DNA of 64,000 nucleotides, from positions 152,117 to 216,116 of the forward strand of contig NZ_MUXN01000007.1 in the NCBI RefSeq assembly GCF_001995215.1. The letters are read 5' to 3'. Source of the stretch: Amycolatopsis azurea DSM 43854 (lineage in GTDB: Bacteria; Actinomycetota; Actinomycetes; Mycobacteriales; Pseudonocardiaceae). Made by a program: the position numbers and the translations under genes. Numbering within the stretch: position 1 is the stretch's first letter; every line of letters begins with the position of its first letter. Shown piece by piece: positions 7,730 through 16,747 of the stretch. Below the pieces are notes generated by a model. The model saw nothing but the letters and a program-made list of their open reading frames with translations. It was not told the origin of the DNA and searched no databases.

Positions 7730-9043
7730 TCACCCCGCAACAGAATCTCGAGCAGGCAGAGCGGAAACCTCCAAAGAAGAGTCCCGCGAGGGTTCCCGCA
7801 CCACCCAAGTCGCCACGAAGGTCAGCGCGACGCATCCCGTGACCCACCAGAAGAAGACGCTCTCGTGCCCAGCCTGCTTCAGCGCCAAAGCGATCGGTTC
7901 CGAAAGCCCGCCGAAGACAGCGGTCGCCAGTGCGTGCGGCAGTCCGACGCCGAGGGCGCGGACGTTGGTGGGGAACATTTCCGCCTTGATGATCGCCGAC
8001 AAAGCCGTGTAGCCGCTGAGGAACACCAGCGCCGTGATCATGAGCAGGAAGGCAATCCACGGATTACTCGTCTTGCCCACCAGCGTCATGATCGGCACGG
8101 TCAGGAGCATGCCGCCGACGGAGAAGCCGAACATGACCGGGCGGCGGCCGAAGCGGTCGGACAGGGCGCCGGCGACGGGCTGCATGAAAATGAACAGGAA
8201 CAGGGCGGCGAAACCGATGAGTGAGGCGGTCTGTTTGGGGATTCCCGCCGTGTTCACCATGTACTTCTGGAGGTAGCTGGTGAAGGTGTAGAAAGCCACC
8301 GTCCCGCCGATGGCGAGACCGAGGACGGCGAGGACCTGGCGGCGGTGCGAGCGCACCAGGACCCGCAGACCGCCGCGGGGACGGGAACCGGTGGCCGAAG
8401 AGCGCTGGAAGTGTTCCGATTCCATCATGCTGCGGCGGAGGTACATGACCACGAGCCCGGCGATCGCGCCGAGTACGAACGGGATCCGCCAGCCCCAGGC
8501 GTACATCTGGGCCTCGGTCAGCAGCGCCTGCATCACGATCATCACCAGCAGGGCCGCGAGCTGGCCGACGGTGATCGAGACGTACTGGAAACTCGAGTAG
8601 AACCCGCGTCGTCCCGGAGTGGCGATCTCCGAAAGGTACGTCGCGCTCGACCCGAACTCGCCGCCGACCGAGAGGCCTTGCGCGAGCCTGGCGACCACGA
8701 GGATCACGGGCGCGAGGATGCCGATCGACGCGTAGCCGGGCGTGATCGCGATGGTCAGCGAACCGAAACTCATCAGCGTCACGGACAGCGTCAGCGCGGC
8801 CCGCCGCCCGAACCTGTCCGCGTAGAGGCCGAGGAGCCAGCCGCCGAGCGGGCGCATCAGGAAGCCGACCGCGAACACGACGGCCGTGGACAGCAACTGC
8901 GCCGTCTGGTTTCCCTTGGGGAAGAAACTCGCCGCGAAGTAGATGCTGAACGAGGCGTAGACGAACCAGTCGTACCACTCGACCAGGTTGCCGAGGCAGC
9001 CTCGGACCACGTTCGCCACGACGCCGGGTTTCTTGTGCGGCAA
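7730..9043 (-). CDS. MFS transporter, metabolite:H+ symporter (MHS) family
   Basis: This twelve-helix transporter has the MHS hallmark GNLVEWYDWFVYASF at its start, the inter-helix 2-3 motif PLGGWLLGLYADRFGRR and the repeat motif GALSDRFGRRPVM in the second half. MHS carriers import carboxylates such as shikimate, 2-oxoglutarate, citrate or itaconate with protons. A TTG at 9043 is proposed as start because AAGGAG lies six bases upstream and it gives the usual short N-terminus; ATGs at 9076/9079 or 9127 are alternatives with poorer ribosome sites. It lies beside a LysR-controlled CoA-dependent acid pathway and is the likely importer of that substrate. Confidence 0.88.
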   Translation of the reverse strand: MPHKKPGVVANVVRGCLGNLVEWYDWFVYASFSIYFAASFFPKGNQTAQLLSTAVVFAVGFLMRPLGGWLLGLYADRFGRRAALTLSVTLMSFGSLTIAITPGYASIGILAPVILVVARLAQGLSVGGEFGSSATYLSEIATPGRRGFYSSFQYVSITVGQLAALLVMIVMQALLTEAQMYAWGWRIPFVLGAIAGLVVMYLRRSMMESEHFQRSSATGSRPRGGLRVLVRSHRRQVLAVLGLAIGGTVAFYTFTSYLQKYMVNTAGIPKQTASLIGFAALFLFIFMQPVAGALSDRFGRRPVMFGFSVGGMLLTVPIMTLVGKTSNPWIAFLLMITALVFLSGYTALSAIIKAEMFPTNVRALGVGLPHALATAVFGGLSEPIALALKQAGHESVFFWWVTGCVALTFVATWVVREPSRDSSLEVSALPARDSVAG

Positions 9044-9152
9044 GGGAAGCTCCTTCGCTCCGGGAATGCCGACCATCATGAGCTGTGATCCCTGCGGTTG
9101 AGAAATAGAAATCCGCGATGGACGCATACCCGGTCGGCATGGAGCCGGGGAG

Positions 9153-9935
9153 CTACCCCAGGAAGTCGCTGACCAGGTCGCTCGCCTCGGGACGGCACTC
9201 GTCGAAGTAGGCGTGCCGCGCCCCGGCGAACAGGTGCATGCGCGCGTCGGGGATCCGTTCCGTCAGCAGGGGCGCGTTCGCCGGCGGCGCCAGCAGGTCG
9301 TCGTCACCGTGGAGGACCAGGGTGGGCGCGGTGATCTCCGGAAGCACGTCCCAGGCGTCGTGGGTGTTGCTCGCGACGAGATGCCCGCGCACCGCGTGCG
9401 GCGGCATGCCGTGTGCGCCCAGCACTCGATACGGCCCTGGATGAGCGGCCCGCCAGCCAGGTGTGTACATCAGGTCCTCCAACGTCTCCCGTGCCTCCAC
9501 GGAGGACCGCCGGGCCAGCGCCAGCCGCACGTCGTTCGACCGCTCGACACCGTGCGTGCCGCCCGGCGAGGTGCAGCCGAGGACGAGCCGCCGCACCCGG
9601 CCGGGATACCGCGCGGCGACCCACTGCGCGACGCGGCCGCCCATCGAGGTGCCGTAGACGTCGGCCTCGGCGACGTCGAGCGCGTCGAGGACCGCGATCA
9701 CGTCCTCCGCGAAACCTGCTGTGGAGTAAGCGGAATCGGGTGCGTCGCTGGCTCCGGTGCCGCGGTAGTCCATGGTGATCGTGCTCGGGAAGTCCCCGCG
9801 CGTACGGTCCCACCAGGTGTGGTCGTTCGCCTGCCCGGCCAGCAGCACGAGCGGCCTGCCCTCGCCCTGGCACTGGTAGGCCAGCCGGGTGCCGTCGGCG
9901 GCGACGGCGTGGCCGGTACGGGGGAGCGTGGTCAT
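9153..9935 (-). CDS. Alpha/beta-hydrolase
   Basis: The 260-residue protein has the nucleophile elbow GTSMGGRVAQW (Ser ~100), the oxyanion region near VLLAGQANDHTWWD, the acid in LHGDDDLLAPPAN and the catalytic His in FAGARHAYFDE. It resembles enol-lactone hydrolases/esterases of the PcaD/BioH type. The ATG at 9935 overlaps the stop of the upstream LysR gene by four bases (ATGA), fixing the start and placing both in one transcript. It may hydrolyse an ester, lactone or thioester linked to the neighbouring acid-degradation genes. The substrate is unknown. Confidence 0.87.
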   Translation of the reverse strand: MTTLPRTGHAVAADGTRLAYQCQGEGRPLVLLAGQANDHTWWDRTRGDFPSTITMDYRGTGASDAPDSAYSTAGFAEDVIAVLDALDVAEADVYGTSMGGRVAQWVAARYPGRVRRLVLGCTSPGGTHGVERSNDVRLALARRSSVEARETLEDLMYTPGWRAAHPGPYRVLGAHGMPPHAVRGHLVASNTHDAWDVLPEITAPTLVLHGDDDLLAPPANAPLLTERIPDARMHLFAGARHAYFDECRPEASDLVSDFLG

Positions 9936-10879
9936 TCTTCTCCTGTTCGGTCGTCCCAGAGCCGCGCCGAGGGCCATTCGCCCTCGCGCACGGTCCGGTG
10001 GATCTGCTGGACCAGCGCCCGCGCGACGGCGTCGACGGCGGGCGTCACCCGTCCGGTCCGGGGCATGCCGAGGACGACGGTGCGCCAGACCTCCGGCTCG
10101 CACACCGGAGCCGCGCCCAGCGTGCCGTCGGCGACGTCCGCCGCGATGCCGATGCCGGGCAGGATCGTCCAGCCGTGCCCGCCGAGCACCAGGCGTTTCT
10201 GCAACGTCATCGAGTTGGTCTGCACGGTGACCTCCGCCTCGGCACCCGCCTCGCGGGCGGCGCCGTCGATGAGGGTGCGCAGCGCGTGCCCCTCGGACGG
10301 CATGACCAGCGGATGCGCCGCCACCTCCGCGAACGGGACGGGCCGCGCGGGTTCCAGCCCGGCCGACGGGGGAGCGACCGCCCACAGCCGTTCGCGGACC
10401 AGCGGGCGGACGTTGAGCGACGGCGTGCTGGTCAGGTTGTAGAGCAGGCTCAGGTCGACGTCGCCGTCGTCGATCCACCGCTGAAGATGCCCCGAGTACG
10501 CGGTGAGCAGCCGCAGTTCGATCCCCGGATGGTCTCGCAGTACGGCCGTCGTGAGCGGCGCGGCGAGCCGTTCGGCGGCGCTTTCCAGCAGGCCGACCGT
10601 GACGATCCCGGTGACCACCCCGGGTTGCGGGGCCAGCTCGGCCCTGGCCCGGTCGAGTTCGGTGAGCGCCCGGCGGGCGCGTTCGACCAGCGTCGTGCCG
10701 GCCTCGGTCGGGCGCATCCCGTGCCGGGTCCGCTCGAACAGCGGCACGCCCAGCTCCTGCTCCAGCGTGCGGATCTGCCGGGTGACCGCGGGCTGGACCA
10801 GGTGCAGCAGCTCGGCCGCGCGGGTCACGCTGCCCACTTCGGCGACCGTCACCAACGCCTTGAGCTGCTTGAAGTCCAC
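9932..10879 (-). CDS. LysR-family transcriptional regulator of the organic-acid locus
   Basis: The 315-residue LysR protein has its HTH at residues ~1-60 (AEVGSVTRAAELLHLVQPAVTRQIRTLEQELG) and a substrate-binding domain to the C-terminus. The GTG at 10879 is chosen because GGGGA lies six bases upstream and the product then starts with the canonical MDFKQLKALV; longer forms would run into the divergent promoter. It is divergent from the acyl-CoA dehydrogenase operon and cotranscribed with the alpha/beta hydrolase. That is the classical arrangement for a LysR activator of the facing catabolic genes, comparable to RipR/ItcR regulators of itaconate loci. The regulon is inferred. Confidence 0.9.
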   Translation of the reverse strand: MDFKQLKALVTVAEVGSVTRAAELLHLVQPAVTRQIRTLEQELGVPLFERTRHGMRPTEAGTTLVERARRALTELDRARAELAPQPGVVTGIVTVGLLESAAERLAAPLTTAVLRDHPGIELRLLTAYSGHLQRWIDDGDVDLSLLYNLTSTPSLNVRPLVRERLWAVAPPSAGLEPARPVPFAEVAAHPLVMPSEGHALRTLIDGAAREAGAEAEVTVQTNSMTLQKRLVLGGHGWTILPGIGIAADVADGTLGAAPVCEPEVWRTVVLGMPRTGRVTPAVDAVARALVQQIHRTVREGEWPSARLWDDRTGEE

Positions 10880-10945
10880 CGTCGTCCCCTGCTCATCGCG
10901 GTCCGCTATGCGACTATCACCATTCGGTATTTCACTTACCCAGTC

Positions 10946-10960
10946 ATCATCGCTCATGAT
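10946..10960. promoter_or_regulatory. LysR-box-like inverted repeat upstream of acyl-CoA dehydrogenase
   Basis: ATCAT-CGCTC-ATGAT is a perfect dyad of the T-N11-A class in the 87-bp divergent spacer. It ends only six bases before the acyl-CoA dehydrogenase ATG. No Shine-Dalgarno sequence is visible there, so that transcript may be leaderless or the site may overlap the promoter. Confidence 0.5.
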
Positions 10961-10966
10961 AATCGC

Positions 10967-12115
10967 ATGACCGAGGAAGAGACCGCCATCGTCGCGCTCG
11001 TGGCCGAATTCGTGGATCGCGAGGTCCGGCCCGCCGCCCAGGAGCTCGACCACACGAACACCTACCCCGAGAAACTCATCGACCAGATGAAGGCGATGGG
11101 CGTCTTCGGGCTGGCCGTGCCCGTGCCCTGGGGCGAGACCCAGGTCTCCGCCCAGTGCTACGCGTTGGTGACCGAGGAGCTCGCGCGCGGCTGGATGAGC
11201 CTCGCCGGCGCGATGGGCGGTCACACGGTCGTCGCGAAACTCCTTGCCACATATGGCACTCAAGAGCAGAAGGACGCCTACCTGCCGAAGATGGCGACGG
11301 GCGAGATCCGCGCGACGATGGCGCTCACCGAACCCGGCGGCGGCTCGGACCTGCAAGCGCTGCGCACCACGGCACGGCGCGAGGGCGACGAGTACGTCGT
11401 CAACGGCCGCAAGACGTGGATCACCAACGCGCGCCGGTCCCAGCTGGTCGCGTTGCTGTGCAAGACCGATCCCGCCGCCGAACCCACGCACCAAGGGATC
11501 TCCGTCCTGCTGGTGGAGAAAGGGCCCGGGTTCCAGGTCTCCCGGGATCTGCCCAAACTCGGCTACAAGGGCGTCGAGAGCTGTGAGCTGTCCTTCGACG
11601 ACTACCGCGCCCCGGTCACCGCGCTGCTCGGTGGCGAGGAAGGACGTGGCTTCGCCCAGATGATGCGGGGACTGGAGATCGGCCGGATCCAGGTCGCCTG
11701 CCGGGCGCTCGGCGTCGGACGCGCGGCGCTGGAGGATTCCCTGCGGTACGCCCAGGAACGGGAGAGTTTCGGCAAGCCGATCTGGCAGCATCAGTCGATC
11801 GGCAACTATCTTGCGGACATGGCGACCAAGCTCGAGGCCGCGCGGCAGCTGGTGCACCACGCGGCGCGCCGGTACGACTCGGGCGAGCGCGCGGACCTGG
11901 AGGCGGGGATGGCGAAACTGTTCGCCTCCGAGGCCGCGATGGAGATCGCGCTCGACGCGGTCCGGATCCACGGCGGCTACGGCTACTCGACCGAGTTCGA
12001 CGTCGAACGCTACTTCCGTGACGCGCCGCTGATGATCGTCGGTGAAGGCACCAACGAGATCCAGCGCGGCGTGATCGCGCGCCAGCTGGTCGAACGGCAC
12101 CGCATCCCGTCCTGA
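10967..12115 (+). CDS. Acyl-CoA dehydrogenase
   Basis: The 382-residue flavoprotein is of normal family length. The signatures include MALTEPGGGSDLQALRTTA (FAD/substrate contact), TWITNARRSQLVALL, and the C-terminal block RIHGGYGYSTEFDVERYFRDAPLMIVGEGTNEIQR, where the Glu of EGTNE is the usual position of the catalytic base. It oxidises an acyl-CoA to the enoyl-CoA. The ATG at 10967 starts the conserved helical domain and lies after the divergent regulatory spacer. It is the first gene of a four-gene operon with CoA-transferase, hydratase and lyase, so the substrate is probably a short dicarboxylic or branched acyl-CoA rather than a fatty acid. Confidence 0.93.
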   Translation: MTEEETAIVALVAEFVDREVRPAAQELDHTNTYPEKLIDQMKAMGVFGLAVPVPWGETQVSAQCYALVTEELARGWMSLAGAMGGHTVVAKLLATYGTQEQKDAYLPKMATGEIRATMALTEPGGGSDLQALRTTARREGDEYVVNGRKTWITNARRSQLVALLCKTDPAAEPTHQGISVLLVEKGPGFQVSRDLPKLGYKGVESCELSFDDYRAPVTALLGGEEGRGFAQMMRGLEIGRIQVACRALGVGRAALEDSLRYAQERESFGKPIWQHQSIGNYLADMATKLEAARQLVHHAARRYDSGERADLEAGMAKLFASEAAMEIALDAVRIHGGYGYSTEFDVERYFRDAPLMIVGEGTNEIQRGVIARQLVERHRIPS

Positions 12116-12132
12116 ACAGCGAGGAAGGCAGC

Positions 12133-13287
12133 ATGGGCCACCCACTCGAGGGAATCACCGTCGTCGCGCTGGAACAGGCCGTCGCCGCGCCGTTCGCGTC
12201 ACGTCAGCTCGCCGACCTCGGCGCGCGGGTCATCAAGATCGAACGCCGTGGCGTCGGCGACTTCGCCCGCGACTACGACCGGACCGTCCACGGGCAGTCG
12301 AGCTACTTCGTCTGGCTCAACCGAGGCAAGGAAAGCGTCGAACTCGACATCAAGGATCCGGCCGATCGGGCGCTGCTCGGCGTGATGATCGACCGGGCCG
12401 ACGTGTTCGTGCAGAACCTCGTACCCGGGGCGGTGGAACGGCTCGGACTCGACGCCGAGACCCTGCGCGCGAAGCGCCCGGAACTGATCCACTGTTCGAT
12501 CTCGGGCTATGGCCCCGAAGGTCCGTATCGGACGAAGAAGGCCTACGACCTGCTCGTTCAGTGCGAGACCGGGCTTGTGATGTCCACCGGGACCCCGGAA
12601 ACCCCGGCGAAGGCGGGGATCTCGATCGCCGACATCGCCACCGGGATGTACGCCTACACCGGCATCCTCACCGCGCTGTACGACCGCGAACGCACGGGTG
12701 AGGGCGCGAGCCTGCACGTCGCGATGATCGACTCGCTCGGCGAGTGGATGAGCCAGCCCGCCTATTTCTCCCGCTACGGCCAGGAACCGCCGAGGCGCAC
12801 GGCCGCGGCACATCCGTCGATCTCGCCGTACGGGCCGTACAGCACCGGTGACGACAAGGTCTTCCTGAGTGTCCAAAGTGAACGGGAGTGGATCGTGCTC
12901 TGCCGGGACGTGCTGGGGCGCGAAGAACTTGTCGAAGATCCGCGCTTCCGGACCAACGACGACCGCGTCGACAACGACGACGAACTCACCGCGATCCTGG
13001 AGGAGACCTTCAACGGCCTGACCGCCGACGAGGTCGGGGACCTGCTTGAGCGCGCCGGGATCGCCAACGCCCGGCTGCGGACGCCCGAGCAGTTCACCCG
13101 GCATCCGCAGCTGGCCGCGCGGAACCGGTGGCGCGCGGTGGAAACCCCGGCCGGCGCGCTGGAGGCGCTGTTGCCCCCGGTCGAGGTGGTGGGCAGGGAA
13201 CCGGTCATGGGGCCGGTCCCCGCGCTGGGGGCGCACAACGAGTCGATCCGGGCCGAGTTCGGTCCCGGCGAGGAGGTCCGGCCGTGA
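12133..13287 (+). CDS. Class III CoA-transferase (CaiB/BaiF family)
   Basis: The 384-residue protein belongs to family III CoA-transferases. It starts with LEGITVVALEQAVAAPFASRQLADLGARVIKIE, carries the catalytic Asp in the AYDLLVQ motif, and contains GIADIATGM-like and YDRERTGEGASLHVAMIDS blocks typical of the fold. These enzymes move CoA from a donor such as succinyl-CoA to a carboxylic acid. In itaconate degradation this role is filled by itaconate CoA-transferase, a CaiB-type protein in Pseudomonas. A spacer of 17 bp separates it from the dehydrogenase gene, and its stop overlaps the next gene by four bases. Confidence 0.92.
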   Translation: MGHPLEGITVVALEQAVAAPFASRQLADLGARVIKIERRGVGDFARDYDRTVHGQSSYFVWLNRGKESVELDIKDPADRALLGVMIDRADVFVQNLVPGAVERLGLDAETLRAKRPELIHCSISGYGPEGPYRTKKAYDLLVQCETGLVMSTGTPETPAKAGISIADIATGMYAYTGILTALYDRERTGEGASLHVAMIDSLGEWMSQPAYFSRYGQEPPRRTAAAHPSISPYGPYSTGDDKVFLSVQSEREWIVLCRDVLGREELVEDPRFRTNDDRVDNDDELTAILEETFNGLTADEVGDLLERAGIANARLRTPEQFTRHPQLAARNRWRAVETPAGALEALLPPVEVVGREPVMGPVPALGAHNESIRAEFGPGEEVRP

Positions 13288-14084
13288 AGGAAGTAGCCGA
13301 GGTCTTGCAGCCCGGCCCGGCGGAAGCGCTGAGTTCGCTGCTCGACGTCGAGATGCCGGACGTGGACCGCGACGGCCTGCCCCTGCTGTGGCACTGGTTC
13401 TACCTGCTCGACCGGCCCGCGCAGGCCGATCTGGGGCCGGACGGGCATCCGATCCGCGCCACCATCCCCGCGCCTCCGGAACCCGGACGACGTCGCATGT
13501 GGGCGGGCGGCCGGGTCCGGACGCTCGCGCCGCTGCGATGCGGCCTGCCCGCCGTCCGGCGCACGGAAGTGCTTTCCGTGCAAGAGAAACAGGGTCGCAC
13601 GGGACGGCTGACCTTCGTCACCACCGGACACAAGATCATCCAGGACGGCCGGGTCGTGGTCGACGAGGAACAGGACATCGTCTACCGCGACGCCGCTTCG
13701 GAGCAAGCCAAGGCGGCCACCGAAGAGCCTGAGGTGCCGGTGGCCGACGGCGAATGGGCGATCGACATCTCGCCGACGCTGCTGTTCCGCTTCTCGGCGC
13801 TGACCTACAACGCGCACCGCATCCACTACGACCGCGACTACGCGCGCGACGTCGAGAGCTATCCGGGGCTGCTCACCCACGGCCCGTTGCAGGCGCTCGC
13901 GATGGCCGAGGCCGCGAGGCGGCAAGGGATCGGTGGGGAACTCGCCTTCGACTACCGCCTGGTCTCGCCGTTGTTCGACCATCAAGGCCTGATCGTCCGG
14001 GCCGAAGCCGGAGCGGACGAGACCGCCACCGCCGTCCGTGATCGCCACGGACGGCGGACGGCGACCGGAACGGTGCGCCGATGA
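13284..14084 (+). CDS. MaoC-like / FAS1-type hydroxyacyl-CoA dehydratase (mesaconyl- or itaconyl-CoA hydratase-like)
   Basis: The 266-residue protein has an N-terminal degenerate hot-dog domain (WHWFYLLDRPAQADLGPDGHP, WAGGRV) and a C-terminal hot-dog with FSALTYNAHRIHYDRDYAR and GLLTHGPLQA. The latter holds the hydratase-2 type Asp/Asn-His pair. This architecture is that of mesaconyl-C4-CoA hydratase and HTD2-like enzymes. The GTG at 13284 overlaps the CoA-transferase stop (GTGA), and its own stop overlaps the lyase start (ATGA), so three genes are translationally coupled. It would hydrate itaconyl-CoA or mesaconyl-CoA to citramalyl-CoA, the substrate of the next gene's product. Confidence 0.85.
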   Translation: MKEVAEVLQPGPAEALSSLLDVEMPDVDRDGLPLLWHWFYLLDRPAQADLGPDGHPIRATIPAPPEPGRRRMWAGGRVRTLAPLRCGLPAVRRTEVLSVQEKQGRTGRLTFVTTGHKIIQDGRVVVDEEQDIVYRDAASEQAKAATEEPEVPVADGEWAIDISPTLLFRFSALTYNAHRIHYDRDYARDVESYPGLLTHGPLQALAMAEAARRQGIGGELAFDYRLVSPLFDHQGLIVRAEAGADETATAVRDRHGRRTATGTVRR

Positions 14085-14902
14085 GTGCTCTTCTCGCCTC
14101 CGCGAAGACCTTCCTGTTCGTGCCCGGCCACCGGCCGGACCGGTTCGCCAAGGCCGCGGCCAGTGGTGCCGACGTCGTGATCCTCGACCTGGAAGACGCT
14201 GTCGCGCCCGAACAGAAGGAGACAGCGCGCGAAAATGTCCGGGCGTGGCTGGCGGAAGGCCACCGGGCGGTCGTCCGCGTCAACGCCGCCGGAACCCCTT
14301 GGTACGACGAGGATGTCGCGAGCGTCGGAGACGCGCTCGCGGTGATGGTGCCCAAGGCCGAAGACCGCGCCGAGCTCGACGCCCTCGCCGGACGGCTGCC
14401 CGGCGTCCCGCTCCTGCCGCTGGTGGAGACGGCGGCCGGGATCGCGGGCGCGGTGGCCGTCTGCGGAGCGGACGGGGTGGTGCGCCCCGCCTTCGGCAGC
14501 GTCGACCTGGCCACCCAGCTCGGCGTCGACCATCGATCGCACGAAGCGTTGCGGTACGCGCGTTCCGCGCTGGTCGTCGCCGCAGCGGCCGCGGGCAGGG
14601 CTGCTCCGATCGACGGGGTGACCACGGCGCTCGGCGACGAGGCCGCGCTGAAGGCGGACCTCGCTCACGCGAAGAGCTTGGGGTTCACCGGAAAGCTCTG
14701 TGTCCATCCCCGGCAGGTGGCCGTCGCCGCCCGGGAACTGGCGCCGTCGGAAAGCGAAATCGAGTGGGCGAGAGGAGTGGCCGCGCTCGTGGGCGATGGT
14801 TCGGTGGCCGTGGCGGACGGACAGATGGTGGACAGGCCGGTCGAACTGCGCGCCAGGGCCATCCTGGACCGTGCGCGTCAGCCATTTCGACCAGCCGGAT
14901 GA
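14081..14902 (+). CDS. CoA ester lyase, CitE-like (HpcH/HpaI family)
   Basis: The 273-residue TIM-barrel protein has the CitE motifs FLFVPGHRPDRF, VVILDLEDAVAPEQK (metal-binding acid), LPLVETAAG with the second metal Glu, AFGSVDLATQLG, and GFTGKLCVHPRQV near the C-terminus. CitE-like proteins outside citrate lyase operons cleave malyl-, citramalyl- or other beta-hydroxyacyl-CoAs. No citrate lyase alpha (CitF) or ACP subunit (CitD) is present. The adjacent hydratase and CoA-transferase make (S)- or (R)-citramalyl-CoA lyase, giving acetyl-CoA and pyruvate, the most economical reading. It is the last gene of the operon. Confidence 0.88.
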   Translation: MSALLASAKTFLFVPGHRPDRFAKAAASGADVVILDLEDAVAPEQKETARENVRAWLAEGHRAVVRVNAAGTPWYDEDVASVGDALAVMVPKAEDRAELDALAGRLPGVPLLPLVETAAGIAGAVAVCGADGVVRPAFGSVDLATQLGVDHRSHEALRYARSALVVAAAAAGRAAPIDGVTTALGDEAALKADLAHAKSLGFTGKLCVHPRQVAVAARELAPSESEIEWARGVAALVGDGSVAVADGQMVDRPVELRARAILDRARQPFRPAG

Positions 14903-14994
14903 ACCCGACTCGACCTGGTGATGCCCGCCGACTGGCAGTACCGTTCCGACGGGCGACTTTTCGTTACGGGTGAACGGAAAGGAGATGTGGTCTC

Positions 14995-15948
14995 ATGCAC
15001 GAACCCGTGGTGACGGAGTTCTCGACCACCGATCCGGAGCAGGCTCGGGCCCTGATCGCCGAGGCCTACCGCGACAACCGGCTGCGAGTGCGGGGCAGCG
15101 TCGAAAACTATCGTTTCGAGCACGACCGCTGCGATCTCGGAGACGTGCATTTCGACTTCCTGCACAACACGCTGACCACGGAGGTCGTCGTCCAGCCGCT
15201 GGGCAGGATGGTGCTGCTGCGAGTGCTGGACGGCGTGCTGGAGATCGACGACGGTCTCAGCGACCGCCGGTTCGGGCCCGGCGACGTGTTCGCGGGCCCG
15301 CATCCCGGTCACGACTACCGGACCGGCCTGCACCGTGCGCGTCTGCAGGTCACCGGTATCGATCTGGCCCTGTTCACCGGGGTCGACCCGGCGCAGGACG
15401 GCGGGGCGATCGAGCGGCTGAGTTATGAGCCGGTGAGCATCGTGAAGGCGCAACGATGGCGCAGGACGGTCGAGTACGTCACCGGTCTGTTCTCCGAGCC
15501 GGGGGTGGAGAACGGTCCGCTGGTGCTGGGCGCGGCGGGGCGGCTGATGGCCGCCGTGGCCCTGGACACCTTCATCGCGGGCGAGGGCGAGGAGCGTCCG
15601 TGTGACCGCAGGGACGCCGTCCCGGACACCGTGCGCCGCGGGATCGCTTTCCTGGAGGCCAATCCGGATCTCGACCTCGGTGTCGCGGACGTCGCCCGTG
15701 CCTGCCGGGTCTCGGTGCGCGCCCTGCAACTGGCGTTCCGGCGGCATCTGGACACCACCCCGATGGCCTACCTGCGCCGGGTCCGGCTGGACCGGGCCCG
15801 TGCGGAACTCCGCGACGCCGAACCCGGTGCGGCCGGGACGATCACCCGTGTCGCCGCGAAATGGGGATTCCTGGACGGCAGCCGGTTCAGCGCCCACTAT
15901 CGCGCCGCTTTCGGTGAGTCGCCCAGTCAGACCCTGCGCAGATCCTGA
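14995..15948 (+). CDS. AraC-family transcriptional regulator
   Basis: The 317-residue protein has a cupin-like N-terminal sensory domain and a C-terminal double HTH of AraC type (residues ~215-315: DLGVADVARACRVSVRALQLAFRRH, then ITRVAAKWGFLDGSRFSAHYRAAFGESP). The spacing and final motif are complete. It is in the same direction as the acid operon but separated by 92 bp and preceded by GGAAAGGAG, a good ribosome site. It could therefore be its own unit. AraC proteins also sit next to Baeyer-Villiger monooxygenase loci such as mymA in mycobacteria; the monooxygenase operon here begins 0.8 kb downstream. The target is unknown. Confidence 0.9.
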   Translation: MHEPVVTEFSTTDPEQARALIAEAYRDNRLRVRGSVENYRFEHDRCDLGDVHFDFLHNTLTTEVVVQPLGRMVLLRVLDGVLEIDDGLSDRRFGPGDVFAGPHPGHDYRTGLHRARLQVTGIDLALFTGVDPAQDGGAIERLSYEPVSIVKAQRWRRTVEYVTGLFSEPGVENGPLVLGAAGRLMAAVALDTFIAGEGEERPCDRRDAVPDTVRRGIAFLEANPDLDLGVADVARACRVSVRALQLAFRRHLDTTPMAYLRRVRLDRARAELRDAEPGAAGTITRVAAKWGFLDGSRFSAHYRAAFGESPSQTLRRS

Positions 15949-16086
15949 CGTTCGTTTCGCGCCGGTCTCGTTATGCGTTTTCGCCGCTAGACCCGCGCAT
16001 CTGGAGCCTGTTTCATGGACCTGTCCACCAGCACGGCCCGGACCCCGTCGGCTGGTGCGTCTTACACCGGACCGGCCGGCCGGTCT

Positions 16087-16719
16087 CTAGCGAGGCGCCG
16101 CGATGCCGTCGTACATGACGCGACGGACCGCTCGGCTCATCGCCGCCTGCCGTTCCGGTGACGGATCGCGCAGTTCGGCGAGTATGGACGCGAGGATCAT
16201 CCCGTTGATCGCGCGCGCGGTGGCGTCCACGTCCAGGTCCTCGTGCAGATACCCGAGGCGGACGCCGTGGTGCAGGTAGCCCGCGGTCAGCTCGGCGGCG
16301 GTCTCGTAAAAATCCAGTACCCGTTCCCGCATCTCGGCGTCGATGCCCGCCGCTTCGAGCAGGAGGAACCGGGCCATCCGCGGGTCGCCGCCGAAGATCC
16401 GGGCGAGCGCGTCGCCGATCCGGGCGCTCTGCCTGCGGTATTCGGCCAGGCTGTTGACCGCGTCCGGCGCGTTGTCCGCGGCCAGCGCGGCGACCACCTT
16501 CTCGACCAGGTCCGTGATCACGTGGTCGACGATGTCCCGCTTGTTCTGGAAGTACCGGTAGAAGGTGCCGTGCCCGATGCCCAGCCGCGCGGCGATGTCG
16601 GCGATACCGGTCGTGTGGTAACCGCGTTCGGCGAAGCAGTCGAACGCGGTCTCCACGATCTCGCGCCGTAGTTCCTGCTTCTTCCGTGCGGCCCTGCTGA
16701 CCGGGGTCTCCGTCGTCAT
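16087..16719 (-). CDS. TetR-family transcriptional regulator
   Basis: The 210-residue protein has its TetR HTH at residues ~15-62 (GYHTTGIADIAARLGIGHGTFYRYFQNKRDIV). The C-terminal half resembles regulators of lipid or steroid genes in mycolata (GDALARIFGGDPRMARFLLLEAAGID). It is divergent from the patatin-SDR-monooxygenase operon with 48 bp between starts, and that spacer carries AATGACat-type half-sites. It most likely represses both its own gene and the oxidation operon. The 138 bp between the AraC gene and this gene's end hold no recognisable feature. Confidence 0.9.
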   Translation of the reverse strand: MTTETPVSRAARKKQELRREIVETAFDCFAERGYHTTGIADIAARLGIGHGTFYRYFQNKRDIVDHVITDLVEKVVAALAADNAPDAVNSLAEYRRQSARIGDALARIFGGDPRMARFLLLEAAGIDAEMRERVLDFYETAAELTAGYLHHGVRLGYLHEDLDVDATARAINGMILASILAELRDPSPERQAAMSRAVRRVMYDGIAAPR

Positions 16720-16747
16720 CCCGCCAGCTTATTGCCCAGCGCGTTCA

